From the NCBI GenBank assembly GCA_023428755.1, contig JAEYWX010000013.1, positions 36,568 through 100,567 of the forward strand: a DNA stretch of 64,000 nt, read 5' to 3'. This DNA is from Bacteroidota bacterium. Lineage in GTDB: Bacteria; Bacteroidota; Bacteroidia; Chitinophagales; Chitinophagaceae. Position numbers and translations under genes: made by a program. Position 1 is the first letter of the stretch. The number at the start of each line of letters is the position of its first letter. Shown in pieces: positions 48,923 to 57,050 of this stretch. Below the pieces are notes generated by a model. The model saw only the letters and a list, made by a program, of their open reading frames with translations, did no database searches and was not told where the DNA came from.

Positions 48923-48963
48923 ATGCCGAAGCTTACATTCGGCATCGAGACCAAGGCGTCTCG
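48923..48963. promoter_or_regulatory. Tandem hairpins in the metG upstream region
   Basis: ATGCCGAA / TTCGGCAT (48923-48930 with 48938-48945) and the adjacent TCGAGAC / GTCTCGA (48945-48951 with 48958-48964) form two hairpins 46-87 bases upstream of the metG ATG. They could be a structured mRNA leader or a mobile palindromic repeat. They do not match a T-box or another known class that I recognise. Confidence 0.45.
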
Positions 48964-49047
48964 ACGCTTGTACAGACAGCGGCCCTATGCAGCAGAGGAC
49001 TGCAAAAGTACCATAAACGCCTCCATTACCCAAAACTCCCACAAATG

Positions 49048-49076
49048 CCGATGCCAGCTTTTTGAGCTGGCATCGG
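49048..49076 (-). terminator. Terminator-like hairpin after the esterase gene
   Basis: CCGATGCCAGCT (49048-49059) and AGCTGGCATCGG (49065-49076) form a perfect 12-bp stem with a 5-base loop, 15 bases past the esterase stop. The T-run after it on the minus strand is weak. Confidence 0.6.
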
Positions 49077-49090
49077 TTTGTATCAGTGGG

Positions 49091-49876
49091 TTATTTTTTC
49101 TTCTTCTGCCCAAACATCCATTTCAGGAAATCCGGTTCAGCAAATGCATTGTCCCAACTGTTATGATTTACACCGGGATATTCGCTGTATTTCACCGTTG
49201 CTTTGATCGACTTTAATTTTTCCACTGCATCTCTCGACAACTTCACAGTTACAACCGGGTCGGCATCACCATGAAATATCCAGAAAGGCGTTTTCCCCGT
49301 CCAGCTGCTGTAACTGTTTAAATCAGCACCTCCGCAAATTGGCAAGGCTGCTGCAAACATATCGGGATAACGGTAGACCATTTCAAACGTACCCATCCCG
49401 CCCATTGATAATCCGGCCACATAAATACGCCGCAGATCCACTTCTTCATCAGCCGAAATACGTTGCACCAATTCATTGGCAGCAGTTAACGGCCAGTTTG
49501 CTTCAGCTGTATAGTCAAATGCCAGTACACGTGGCCGTACACTGGTATCTACTTTAATAGATGCCCAAAACGAATTTGCCGGGCATTGCGGAAAGACCAC
49601 AATGGCAGGAAACTTTTTTCTGTTGTCTGCATCAAGAAAAAGTTTGGAACCATGCACTAATTGCTTTTCATTATCGTTTCCTCTTTCTCCTGCCCCATGC
49701 AGAAATAACACAAGCGGATACTTTTTTGATTTATCATAATTCTCCGGATACAAAATACGGTAAGGAAGCACTTTGCCTTCCGCATAGTTGTATTCTTTTT
49801 TTTCAAACTGTGCAGGCGCCTGCGCAAAAGCAGTTCCGCCAAACAGTAATGCAACGATAATAAACAGGTAACGCAT
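49091..49876 (-). CDS. Secreted esterase/prolyl-oligopeptidase-like alpha/beta hydrolase
   Basis: The 261-residue protein has a signal peptide (RYLFIIVALLFGGTAFAQ) and the alpha/beta-hydrolase fold. The catalytic serine is in VAGLSMGGMGTFEM (GxSxG), the acid is probably in IFHGDADPVV and the histidine in PGVNHNSWDN. The oxyanion block LVLFLHGAGERGNDN is typical of phospholipase/carboxylesterase and polyhydroxybutyrate-depolymerase-like enzymes. It is presumably periplasmic and acts on esters or small polymers; the substrate is not known. It is a single gene with its own terminator-like hairpin. Confidence 0.88.
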   Translation of the reverse strand: MRYLFIIVALLFGGTAFAQAPAQFEKKEYNYAEGKVLPYRILYPENYDKSKKYPLVLFLHGAGERGNDNEKQLVHGSKLFLDADNRKKFPAIVVFPQCPANSFWASIKVDTSVRPRVLAFDYTAEANWPLTAANELVQRISADEEVDLRRIYVAGLSMGGMGTFEMVYRYPDMFAAALPICGGADLNSYSSWTGKTPFWIFHGDADPVVTVKLSRDAVEKLKSIKATVKYSEYPGVNHNSWDNAFAEPDFLKWMFGQKKKK

Positions 49877-49940
49877 AACAAATGTTTTACACGATGAATT
49901 TATAACCTTTCTGCCTGATTAGTATTTCTTATTTTTAAGA

Positions 49941-50954
49941 ATGAAGCGTCAGGAATTTATTTCATCATTATTGGTAGCCGGTGCAGGGCTGCCATCGCTT
50001 GCTGCAGAAATGGAAACAGAAGCGGCTTCCATTGTACCACATTCGTTAAAACCGGGCGATACCATTGGCATTACTTCACCTGCCGGTTATATTACAGTAA
50101 AAGAAATTCAGCCAGCCATACAACAAATTGAAAGCTGGGGCTTTCAAGTAAAGATCGGCAGCAGTATTGGTAAACGGGACTTCACCTTTGGTGGAACAGA
50201 TGCCGAACGCATTGCTGATTTTCAACAGCTCATTGACGACTCAACAGTAAAAGCCATTCTGTGTGCAAGGGGTGGCTATGGATTTGTACGCATCATTGAT
50301 CAGTTGGATTTTTCAAGAATGAAAGTTCATCCCAAGTGGATGATCGGCTTCAGCGATATTACCGTACTGCACTGCCATCTCAACCGCAACTTTGGGATTG
50401 CATCGATTCATTCAAAAATGTGTAACAGTTTTCCCGACGACTGGAGTAAAGCAGAACCCATACAGATCGAAACCATTCTTTCCATTCGTGATGCATTGAA
50501 GGGTGTATCAATGAAATATGCTGCACCCGCACATGAGAAAAACAGGTTAGGTACAGCCAGTGGTACATTGGTGGGTGGTAATTTAAAAACCATCGAATCG
50601 CTTGCCGGCAGCAAAAGCGATTTACGCACGACCAATAAAATTTTGTTTGTAGAAGATACGGGTGAGTATCTCTACAGCATTGATCGCATGTTCTGGAATT
50701 TGAAACGCAGCGGTAAACTCGATCATTTAGCCGGATTGATCATTGGCGGCTTTAAAATAAAATCCAGCGAAGATGTGGCAGAAGAGTTTGGCAAGAATCT
50801 GTACGAAATTGTAATGGAAAAAATTCCGGATTGCAGTTATCCTGTTTGTTTTGATTTTCCGGTTGGTCATCAAAAAAATAATTATGCGTTGAAGTGCGGA
50901 GTGAAACACCGGTTACAGGTAAGCGCTGAAAAAACATTACTTACAGAAATATAA
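49941..50954 (+). CDS. LD-carboxypeptidase (peptidase S66), copy 1
   Basis: This 337-residue S66 peptidase should remove the terminal D-Ala from murein tetrapeptides in cell-wall recycling. An N-terminal signal-like segment (FISSLLVAGAGLPSLAAE) precedes the domain. Catalytic blocks are GFSDITVLHCHLNRN (nucleophile Ser), LFVEDTGEYLYSIDRM (Glu) and FPVGHQKNNYALKCG (His). A paralogue of about half-identical sequence lies at 51639-52547, with a PIN toxin-antitoxin module between the two. Copy 2 lacks the signal, so the pair may work on opposite sides of the membrane. Confidence 0.92.
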   Translation: MKRQEFISSLLVAGAGLPSLAAEMETEAASIVPHSLKPGDTIGITSPAGYITVKEIQPAIQQIESWGFQVKIGSSIGKRDFTFGGTDAERIADFQQLIDDSTVKAILCARGGYGFVRIIDQLDFSRMKVHPKWMIGFSDITVLHCHLNRNFGIASIHSKMCNSFPDDWSKAEPIQIETILSIRDALKGVSMKYAAPAHEKNRLGTASGTLVGGNLKTIESLAGSKSDLRTTNKILFVEDTGEYLYSIDRMFWNLKRSGKLDHLAGLIIGGFKIKSSEDVAEEFGKNLYEIVMEKIPDCSYPVCFDFPVGHQKNNYALKCGVKHRLQVSAEKTLLTEI

Positions 50955-50958
50955 TTTG

Positions 50959-50966
50959 TAAATTTG
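50959..50966 (+). promoter_or_regulatory. Candidate -7 box for the PIN toxin-antitoxin operon
   Basis: TAAATTTG matches TAnnTTTG and ends 14 bases before the antitoxin ATG. No -33 TTTG is seen. It lies 5 bases after the stop of the first carboxypeptidase gene. Confidence 0.45.
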
Positions 50967-50980
50967 AAAAAAGCATTGCT

Positions 50981-51196
50981 ATGATTGTTGAAAAGTTAGA
51001 CAAGGACAAGATAACAATTTCATTCTCCCGAAAAATTGGCAGTACCGGCATCAAACGCATTAAAGAGTACATCGATTTTCTGGAGAAAGCAAGTGCAGTT
51101 AAATTAAAAAAAGTACCGCAATCAACTATCAATACAATGGCAGATGATATTACGGAAGCTGCCTGGAAAAAGTTTAAAAAGAAACGTGGAATATGA
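50981..51196 (+). CDS. Putative antitoxin partner of the PIN toxin
   Basis: The 71-residue protein is basic and helical (IKRIKEYIDFLEKASAVKLKK ... EAAWKKFKKKRGI), starts with a short strand (MIVEKLDKDKITISFSRKIG), and has no enzyme motif. I do not recognise the family. Its size, position and ATGA overlap (stop 51194-51196, toxin start 51193) with the downstream PIN gene are what mark it as an antitoxin. The N-terminal strand could form a ribbon-helix-helix or AbrB-like dimer that binds its own promoter. Confidence 0.75.
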   Translation: MIVEKLDKDKITISFSRKIGSTGIKRIKEYIDFLEKASAVKLKKVPQSTINTMADDITEAAWKKFKKKRGI

Positions 51197-51639
51197 CCAC
51201 GATCGTGATAGATGCCAACATCATTCTTTCGGCTATTTTGAATCCATTTGGTATTATTCCCAAAATCATCATTACCGGAAGTAATAAGTCTGAATTTGTT
51301 CTACCTTCCTTCGCACTGGAAGAAATAAGAATTCATAAAAGAAAAATTTGCAGGCAAGTTGGTATCGGTACAGCTGAATTCGATCTATTACTTGAACAAT
51401 TATTAAACTACCTTCTTGTTGTTTCTTCTGATGAAATAAGGCCAGACAGTATAACTGCAGCCGAAAATTTAACCGCCGCAATTGATGTAAAAGATACAAT
51501 TTATGTAGCGCTAACGATTGAGTTAGATGCTTTGCTTTGGACCGGTGATAAAAAGCTGTACAATGGGCTGCGGAGAAAAAAGTTTAATGCGGTAATTTCA
51601 ACACAGGAACTCAAACACACTTTAAAAGGTCTTTTTTAA
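51193..51639 (+). CDS. PIN-domain toxin (VapC-like)
   Basis: The 148-residue protein has the PIN nuclease layout: N-terminal Asp in TTIVIDANIILSAIL, Glu in PSFALEEIRIHK, Asp in AAIDVKDTIYVALT, and Asp in ALLWTGDKKLYNGL. These acidic residues hold the metal for RNA cleavage. It is translationally coupled to the antitoxin by a 4-base overlap, and its stop overlaps the start of the second LD-carboxypeptidase by one base (TAATG). Targets of such toxins are usually tRNA or rRNA; here it is unknown. Confidence 0.88.
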   Translation: MTTIVIDANIILSAILNPFGIIPKIIITGSNKSEFVLPSFALEEIRIHKRKICRQVGIGTAEFDLLLEQLLNYLLVVSSDEIRPDSITAAENLTAAIDVKDTIYVALTIELDALLWTGDKKLYNGLRRKKFNAVISTQELKHTLKGLF

Positions 51640-52547
51640 TGAAACTTCCTTCTTACTTACAACCCAGCGATACCATTGCAATCACTTGCCCTGCTGGTTA
51701 CATGCCGAAAGAAAAAGCACAAACATGTATTGCTGTATTACAGCAATGGGGATATGAAGTATTAGTGGGCAAAACATTGGGCAGCAAATCAAAAACCTAT
51801 TTCAGCGGAACAGATGAAGAACGGTTGTATGAATTCCAGGCCATGCTGGATGCACCTGAAATAAAAGCAATTCTCTGCGGACGTGGTGGATATGGTGTGG
51901 GGCGTATGATCGATCAATTGGATTTTACGGCATTCAAAAAAAATCCAAAGTGGATCATTGGCTTTAGTGATATCACAGTCTTTCATGCACACATCAACCG
52001 CAACTTTAAAATTGCCACACTGCACTCTCCCATGGCTGCAGCGTTTAACGATGGGGGGTATAAAAACAAATATGTGCAATCCATCAAAGCAGCACTGGAA
52101 GGTAAAAAAGCAAACTATGCCTGCAAGCCACATAAGCTGAATCGAACAGGAAAAGTTACAGCTGAGCTTGTTGGTGGTAATCTTGCATTGATCGCCCATC
52201 TCATCGGCACCAAAAGCGAGTACAAAACAAAAGGAAAAATTCTGTTCCTGGAAGATGTGGGCGAGCAGCATTACAATATTGACCGTATGATGCATCAATT
52301 AAAACGCAGTGGCAAACTTGATGCACTTGCAGGATTGATCATCGGCGGTTTTACTGATATGCAGGATACCGAGCGGCCATTTGGAAAAAAAGTCTACAAC
52401 ATCATATACGAACTCATCAGCGAATACAAGTATCCTGTTTGTTTTGGTTTCCCGGTAAGTCATGATAAAGAGAATGTGGCCTTGAAAGTAGGGGCATCGT
52501 ATCAACTCCATGTAAGTAAACAAGCGGTACAACTCAACGAACAATAA
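51639..52547 (+). CDS. LD-carboxypeptidase (peptidase S66), copy 2
   Basis: The 302-residue S66 peptidase lacks an N-terminal signal, so it is probably cytoplasmic, as in LdcA-type murein recycling. Catalytic blocks match copy 1: GFSDITVFHAHINRN, LFLEDVGEQHYNIDRM and FPVSHDKENVALKVG. Its ATG overlaps the PIN toxin stop by one base, so translation is likely coupled to the toxin-antitoxin module. The arrangement suggests tandem duplication of the carboxypeptidase and insertion of the module between the copies, or capture of it during duplication. Confidence 0.92.
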   Translation: MKLPSYLQPSDTIAITCPAGYMPKEKAQTCIAVLQQWGYEVLVGKTLGSKSKTYFSGTDEERLYEFQAMLDAPEIKAILCGRGGYGVGRMIDQLDFTAFKKNPKWIIGFSDITVFHAHINRNFKIATLHSPMAAAFNDGGYKNKYVQSIKAALEGKKANYACKPHKLNRTGKVTAELVGGNLALIAHLIGTKSEYKTKGKILFLEDVGEQHYNIDRMMHQLKRSGKLDALAGLIIGGFTDMQDTERPFGKKVYNIIYELISEYKYPVCFGFPVSHDKENVALKVGASYQLHVSKQAVQLNEQ

Positions 52548-52565
52548 TTGATTTCAGTGTAAAAG

Positions 52566-52595
52566 AAAGCCTGTAGTTACTATTCTACAGGCTTT
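52566..52595 (+). terminator. Hairpin after the second LD-carboxypeptidase gene
   Basis: AAAGCCTGTAG (52566-52576) and CTACAGGCTTT (52585-52595) form an 11-bp stem with an 8-base loop. Only three T end the stem and C residues follow, so termination efficiency is doubtful. Confidence 0.55.
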
Positions 52596-52672
52596 CCCGT
52601 TTCGGATCAGTTCCTGTAATTCCTCCGAAACCCTTGCCAGCAAAGCATCTCAGGCAATCGTCTGTCTCCTCC

Positions 52673-52708
52673 CTGACACAGATCACTTCAACTTGTGACA
52701 CAAGTCAC
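52673..52708 (+). promoter_or_regulatory. Twin Crp/Fnr-like operators upstream of the YceI gene
   Basis: CTGA-N6-TCAC at 52673-52686 and GTGA-N6-TCAC at 52695-52708 fit the TGTGA-N6-TCACA half-site pattern of Crp/Fnr-family regulators. Their centres are 22 bases apart, about two helical turns, so two dimers would bind the same face. They lie 92-127 bases upstream of the YceI start. The regulator is not in the window. Confidence 0.5.
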
Positions 52709-52799
52709 TCCAAACCCTGCATACGGTCATTCTGCACCAATCTCTTCCTTCCAATATTTGTGGAGTCAATTTGAACACGAAACAATTAAACAACAAATT

Positions 52800-53381
52800 A
52801 TGATACGCCAATCAATCTTTCTGTTTTTCGCCTCACTTCTGCTGGCAGTTACAGTAAACGCACAAAACAAATACAGTACTAAATCATTTCAATTAACTGT
52901 TAACGGAACATCCAATATGCACGACTGGAGTTCAAAAGCCACCAGCGTTGTTGTTACCGGTGATTTCGCTCTCAACAATGCAGTACTTGAAAAAATTAAT
53001 GCAGCCACTGTAAAAGTGCAAACCAAATCATTAAAGAGTACAAAAGACTCCGATCTGATGGACGGCCGCACACACAGCACATTAAAAGCCGATAAGTTTC
53101 CTGAGATCACTTATGTTTTCACAAAAGTTTTAAGTGTACAACAGAGCGGTTCAGAAACAATCATGAATATCAGCGGCAACCTCACCCTCGGCGGTGTTAC
53201 AAAACCAACCGACTTAACCTTACGCATCAAAACCCTGGCAAACGGAGACATTGAAGTAAAAGGTACCCGCAAAATATTAATGAGCAATCACGGCATCAAG
53301 CCTCCAAGCTTTATGCTGGGCGCCATGAAAGTGGGCGATGAAGTAACACTTACCTACGATGTAATTCTTAAAAAAGCATAA
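52800..53381 (+). CDS. YceI family protein
   Basis: The 193-residue periplasmic protein has a signal peptide (SIFLFFASLLLAVTVNAQ) and the YceI lipocalin-like barrel, which binds isoprenoid-type lipids in known members. Family blocks are FQLTVNGTSNMHDWSS, MDGRTHSTLKADKFPEITY, ISGNLTLGGVTKPTDL and the end VGDEVTLTYDVILKK. I use the ATG at 52800 because it begins the signal peptide; the open frame reaches 52695 but that part overlaps the operators. The porin gene follows after 42 bases, so the two are an operon. Confidence 0.93.
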   Translation: MIRQSIFLFFASLLLAVTVNAQNKYSTKSFQLTVNGTSNMHDWSSKATSVVVTGDFALNNAVLEKINAATVKVQTKSLKSTKDSDLMDGRTHSTLKADKFPEITYVFTKVLSVQQSGSETIMNISGNLTLGGVTKPTDLTLRIKTLANGDIEVKGTRKILMSNHGIKPPSFMLGAMKVGDEVTLTYDVILKKA

Positions 53382-53423
53382 TCAATCAACAATTCAATTA
53401 ATAACTCAATTAAAACAAAGTAT

Positions 53424-54746
53424 ATGAAACGTTTCCTTACAAACTGTCTGAGAAAAGCAACCGTAGTTGCACTCCTCCTTTCACCAGTAATTATGCAGGC
53501 TCAGCAGGCAAAAATTCAAAACTGGCGCCCTTACGATCAAAGTGGTATAAACGTATTTGAAGCACCAAAAGACAGCGCTACTTCGTTCGATGGTTTAAAA
53601 GTTCGCATCGGTGCAGGCTTTACACAACAGTTTCAATCATTGAAACACTCTAACACAGCAGGAAGTCCGGCATTATATCCCCGTTTAAAATCCGGTTTCA
53701 ATCTTGCACAAGCCAACCTCAATATTGATGTTCAACTGGCTGATGGTATCGCATTGAACCTCGTTACTTATCTGTCTGCTCGTCACCACAACGAAGCCTG
53801 GGTAAAAGGTGGTTACATCCAGTTCGATAAAGTTCCGTTCAAAGGAAAAGTATGGGACGATATCTTCAAAGTAGTAACCCTGAAAGTGGGACACATGGAA
53901 GTAAACTATGGTGATCAACACTTCCGCAGATCAGATGGTGGACAAACTCTCTACAATCCCTTCATTGAAAACTATATCATGGATGCTTTTGCAACTGAAA
54001 TCGGTGCCGAAGTGATCTTACGCAAAAACGGATTTACCGGTGTGGTTAGTGCAACCAATGGTTTGATCAACGGTGGTGTACAGGCACCAACAGTTTCTCC
54101 AACCAATCCTCAAACTTACAAACGCAATCCATCTTTAATTGGTAAATTGGCCTACGACAATCAATTCACTGAAAACGTACGGATGAGACTTGCAGGTTCC
54201 GTTTATCACAACAGCAGCTCTGGCCGCAGCACATTGTATGCAGGCGACCGTACCGGCAGCAACTACTTCTTTGTAATGGAAGGCGCAGGTGCAACAGCAA
54301 AAGATAACTTTACTTCAGGCCGTATCAGTCCAAACTTTACAAACCAGGTTACTGCTTTACAATTCAACGCATTGCTGAAAGCATACGGTTTTGAACTCTT
54401 CGGTACTTACGAAAATGCGCAAGGACGTACTATTGGCGAAAAAGTAGCCGGCACTCCAAAACGTAAAGTAAACCAGATTGCAATTGATGGTATCTACAGA
54501 ATTGGTGCGAAAGAAAACCTCTTCTTAGGTGTACGTTACAACCAGGTAAAAGGTCAAACACTTGCAAGTTCTACAACTGAACAAACTATTGATCGTGTAG
54601 CATTTGGCGCAGGCTGGTTCTTAACTAAAAATGTACTTCTGAAAGGCGAATATGTTAATCAGAACTATAAAGGATATGCAACAGGAAATATACTGAACGG
54701 TGGTAACTTCAAAGGAGTGGTTATCCAGGCAGTGGTAGGATTCTAA
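53424..54746 (+). CDS. Outer-membrane beta-barrel protein (porin-like)
   Basis: The 440-residue protein has a signal peptide (ending VIMQAQ) and alternating amphipathic strands throughout (LKVRIGAGFTQQFQSL, VRMRLAGSVYHNSSS, VLLKGEYVNQNYKGY). It ends GVVIQAVVGF, with the terminal Phe of outer-membrane barrels. The layout resembles OprO/OprP-type or DUF1302-like porins; the substrate is unknown. It is co-transcribed with the YceI gene and followed by a terminator, and a second YceI-like gene comes next, which points to a shared envelope function. Confidence 0.85.
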   Translation: MKRFLTNCLRKATVVALLLSPVIMQAQQAKIQNWRPYDQSGINVFEAPKDSATSFDGLKVRIGAGFTQQFQSLKHSNTAGSPALYPRLKSGFNLAQANLNIDVQLADGIALNLVTYLSARHHNEAWVKGGYIQFDKVPFKGKVWDDIFKVVTLKVGHMEVNYGDQHFRRSDGGQTLYNPFIENYIMDAFATEIGAEVILRKNGFTGVVSATNGLINGGVQAPTVSPTNPQTYKRNPSLIGKLAYDNQFTENVRMRLAGSVYHNSSSGRSTLYAGDRTGSNYFFVMEGAGATAKDNFTSGRISPNFTNQVTALQFNALLKAYGFELFGTYENAQGRTIGEKVAGTPKRKVNQIAIDGIYRIGAKENLFLGVRYNQVKGQTLASSTTEQTIDRVAFGAGWFLTKNVLLKGEYVNQNYKGYATGNILNGGNFKGVVIQAVVGF

Positions 54747-54757
54747 TTGCACAAACT

Positions 54758-54790
54758 AACAAAGCCCTGTTGAACAAACGGGGCTTTGTT
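54758..54790 (+). terminator. Terminator after the porin-like gene
   Basis: AACAAAGCCC (54758-54767) pairs with GGGCTTTGTT (54781-54790) around a 13-base loop; CATTTT follows. Confidence 0.8.
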
Positions 54791-54803
54791 CATTTTAATC
54801 ATC

Positions 54804-55406
54804 ATGTTACGTCTGTTATTCATAGTATCGCTCTTTATGCTTTCAACTGATAAGATCACTCCTATCAGGCTGGCGTACCATATTGATGAAAAAAGCCAGC
54901 TCTTTCTTCTCGGCTCAACCAATGTAAATACCTTCAAATGCGATTGTAAAGACAAGTTTCAACCCGCTATTCTCGAAGGCGAGATCAATCCCTCCACCCG
55001 ACTCATCAGGTTTAAGAATGCAAAACTCCTCGTTAAAACAAAATTACTGAGCTGCCGGAACAATGTAATGAACCGTGATATGCACAAAGCATTGAAAGCT
55101 GACGAATTCCCGTTTATTACTGTTGACCTGTTAAACGCTTTACCGCAGCACAATGAAAAGGAAATGCTACCGGGCAAAGTGTACAACTACAATGTGAATA
55201 CCAACATCAGTATTGCCGGCATCAACAAACCACAGCTGATACATGTAAAGATGATGCGCACCAAAGACAATCTGTACCGCTTAACCGCCAGCAAGGATAT
55301 TTTAATGAGCGAGTATGAAATACGACCAAGAACCCCCTTCAACATTATCAAGATCGATGACCTCATCAGTATTCACTTTGAACTCCTGGTAAGTGCAGGA
55401 AAGTGA
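54804..55406 (+). CDS. Secreted YceI-like protein
   Basis: The 200-residue product starts with a hydrophobic signal (LRLLFIVSLFML). The body resembles a divergent YceI barrel: LLGSTNVNTFKCDCKDKF, RDMHKALKADEFPFITVDLL, ISIAGINKPQLIHVKMMR and a strand-rich end. The block HKALKADEFPFI parallels HSTLKADKFPEI of the YceI protein two genes upstream, which supports the call. Cysteines in CDC and SCRNN are extra. The start is the ATG at 54804 rather than the upstream TTG. It lies after a terminator and may have its own promoter or be read by leakage. Confidence 0.78.
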   Translation: MLRLLFIVSLFMLSTDKITPIRLAYHIDEKSQLFLLGSTNVNTFKCDCKDKFQPAILEGEINPSTRLIRFKNAKLLVKTKLLSCRNNVMNRDMHKALKADEFPFITVDLLNALPQHNEKEMLPGKVYNYNVNTNISIAGINKPQLIHVKMMRTKDNLYRLTASKDILMSEYEIRPRTPFNIIKIDDLISIHFELLVSAGK

Positions 55407-55433
55407 TTCCCTTATGAAACAGTACTACCTGTT

Positions 55434-56255
55434 TTACTGCAACAACAAACTGTCAATTTTTTCATGAAACAAACTGTACACGGCTAAATTGTTGTGCCTT
55501 CCTTTTGGAAATGAAATAAACTCATCTCCTTTTTTCAGCAATGGTTTCAACCGCAAACTATGTTTGTATGGAATAACGCCATCACTGGTACCATGAAAAA
55601 TAGTAACAGGCGCTTTTACCTGTGGCAGGTATTGGTACAGGGGAAAATCAAACCGCAGCATATAACTGGTGGGATAAAACGGAAAATGCGCTGCTGCCAG
55701 TTCGGGTAAACTGTAATACGGTGTTTCCAGGATCAGCTGTTTGCAGGCATGATGACTTGCCAGTTCCGTTGCCACTCCTGTTCCCAATGATCGCCCATAG
55801 ATAACGATCTTCTCAGTACCAAAACGTTTGCTCACCAGTTTGTATAATAAATCTGCATCACTATATAACCGGTCTTCACGAAACTTGCCGGTTGATTTTC
55901 CAAACCCGGGGTAATCAGGCATCCATACTTCATAGCCGTTACGTGTAAAATAAGCAGCACACTCAGCATAGCGATTTATATTTTCCCTGTTGCCATGAAA
56001 ATACAGGACAACGCCCCTTACGTCTGTTGTATCAACGGGATAAAACTTAACAACATTGAGAATACGATCCTCTGTAACAGGAATATTTATTTCCTGGTGT
56101 GGTTGCGAAAAATGAAACACATACCCTGCACGCAACTTTACCGGATGCAGAAAAACAGAGTCCTGCAAATACCACAATGCCAATCCGCCCACTACATAAA
56201 TTACCGGAATCAATTTTACAATCAGCCACAATCTTCGTTTTGTCTTTGCCTGCAT
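55434..56255 (-). CDS. Membrane-anchored alpha/beta hydrolase, copy 1
   Basis: The 273-residue protein has an N-terminal anchor helix (LWLIVKLIPVIYVVGGLALWYL) and an alpha/beta-hydrolase domain: VVLYFHGNRENINRY, nucleophile elbow IYGRSLGTGVATEL (Ser), the acid in FHGTSDGVIP and the histidine in GRHNNL. This is the BEM46/ABHD13-like group often found in Bacteroidota; substrates are unknown. It starts 2 bases after the stop of a paralogue (56258-57046) with the same layout, so the two form a duplicated operon. Confidence 0.88.
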   Translation of the reverse strand: MQAKTKRRLWLIVKLIPVIYVVGGLALWYLQDSVFLHPVKLRAGYVFHFSQPHQEINIPVTEDRILNVVKFYPVDTTDVRGVVLYFHGNRENINRYAECAAYFTRNGYEVWMPDYPGFGKSTGKFREDRLYSDADLLYKLVSKRFGTEKIVIYGRSLGTGVATELASHHACKQLILETPYYSLPELAAAHFPFYPTSYMLRFDFPLYQYLPQVKAPVTIFHGTSDGVIPYKHSLRLKPLLKKGDEFISFPKGRHNNLAVYSLFHEKIDSLLLQ

Positions 56256-56257
56256 AG

Positions 56258-57046
56258 TTATACTTTCAGAATATCACGGATAAAATTATGATACTCCGGG
56301 TAAGATGGCAGATTATTATGTCCGCCACCATGAATACGGATGAGTGTGATGCGGCGTGGATTGATCTGCTGCAACCGTTCGCTGTGCCGGATGGGGATCA
56401 ACCAATCTTTTGTACCATGAATGATATACGTGTGGCATTTCACCTGCTGGATCCATTTATCGGTACGTAAATGATAACGCAATACATAACGCACGGGCAG
56501 GAACGGCAAAAAACGCTCCACTACTTTGCGGAAACTGTAATACGGGGCATCCAATATCAAATAACGGGGATGGTTATCCGCCGCCAGCTTGCTTGCAAAA
56601 CCGCTGCCCATACTGCGTCCATACACCAGTATATGATCTTCGGGAAACTGCAGGCACATCTGATCGTACACAAACTGCATATCACGAAGCATCGCTGTTT
56701 CACTTCGTTTGCCGGTACTTTTTCCAAAGCCACGGTAATCAACCAGCAACACATCGTACCCAAACCGAAAAAAATCCCGTGCATATTTACCCCAGCCTTT
56801 AATGCTGCGGGTATTGCCATGAAAATAAATGATGAGCCCGTGTGGTTTCTTTACGTGAAACTGAATACCGCTGATGGTAACTCCCGGTTCTGGTTGAAAA
56901 CTTACTTCTTTAAACGGAGCATCGTATTTGAATTCAAAATCGGCGGCCAGTTTTTCCGGTTTAAAGATCAGTTTCTCCTGAATCAAATAAGCGATCAGCA
57001 TCAGGAGAACATAACCGATAATGATATAGAGAAAGGTGGGCGACAA
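56258..57046 (-). CDS. Membrane-anchored alpha/beta hydrolase, copy 2
   Basis: The 262-residue paralogue of the next gene has an anchor helix (FLYIIIGYVLLMLIAYLI). The hydrolase blocks are LIIYFHGNTRSIKGW, the elbow VYGRSMGSGFASKL, IIHGTKDWLIP and a final HGGGHNNL histidine. The start is probably TTG at 57046, since a stop lies just upstream and the first ATG (57001) would cut the anchor helix. An inverted heptamer-repeat array fills the gap to the KUP gene upstream. Confidence 0.87.
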   Translation of the reverse strand: MSPTFLYIIIGYVLLMLIAYLIQEKLIFKPEKLAADFEFKYDAPFKEVSFQPEPGVTISGIQFHVKKPHGLIIYFHGNTRSIKGWGKYARDFFRFGYDVLLVDYRGFGKSTGKRSETAMLRDMQFVYDQMCLQFPEDHILVYGRSMGSGFASKLAADNHPRYLILDAPYYSFRKVVERFLPFLPVRYVLRYHLRTDKWIQQVKCHTYIIHGTKDWLIPIRHSERLQQINPRRITLIRIHGGGHNNLPSYPEYHNFIRDILKV

Positions 57047-57050
57047 GAAC

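Noticed and set aside
48878..49042. N-terminal extension of metG by 55 residues
   Set aside because: It overlaps the hairpin leader, has no similarity to MetRS, and the family start MSLPKRYLITSALPYANG begins at the ATG at 48877.
52695..52799. Upstream extension of the YceI protein
   Set aside because: It would start inside the Crp-like operators and would place the signal peptide internally.
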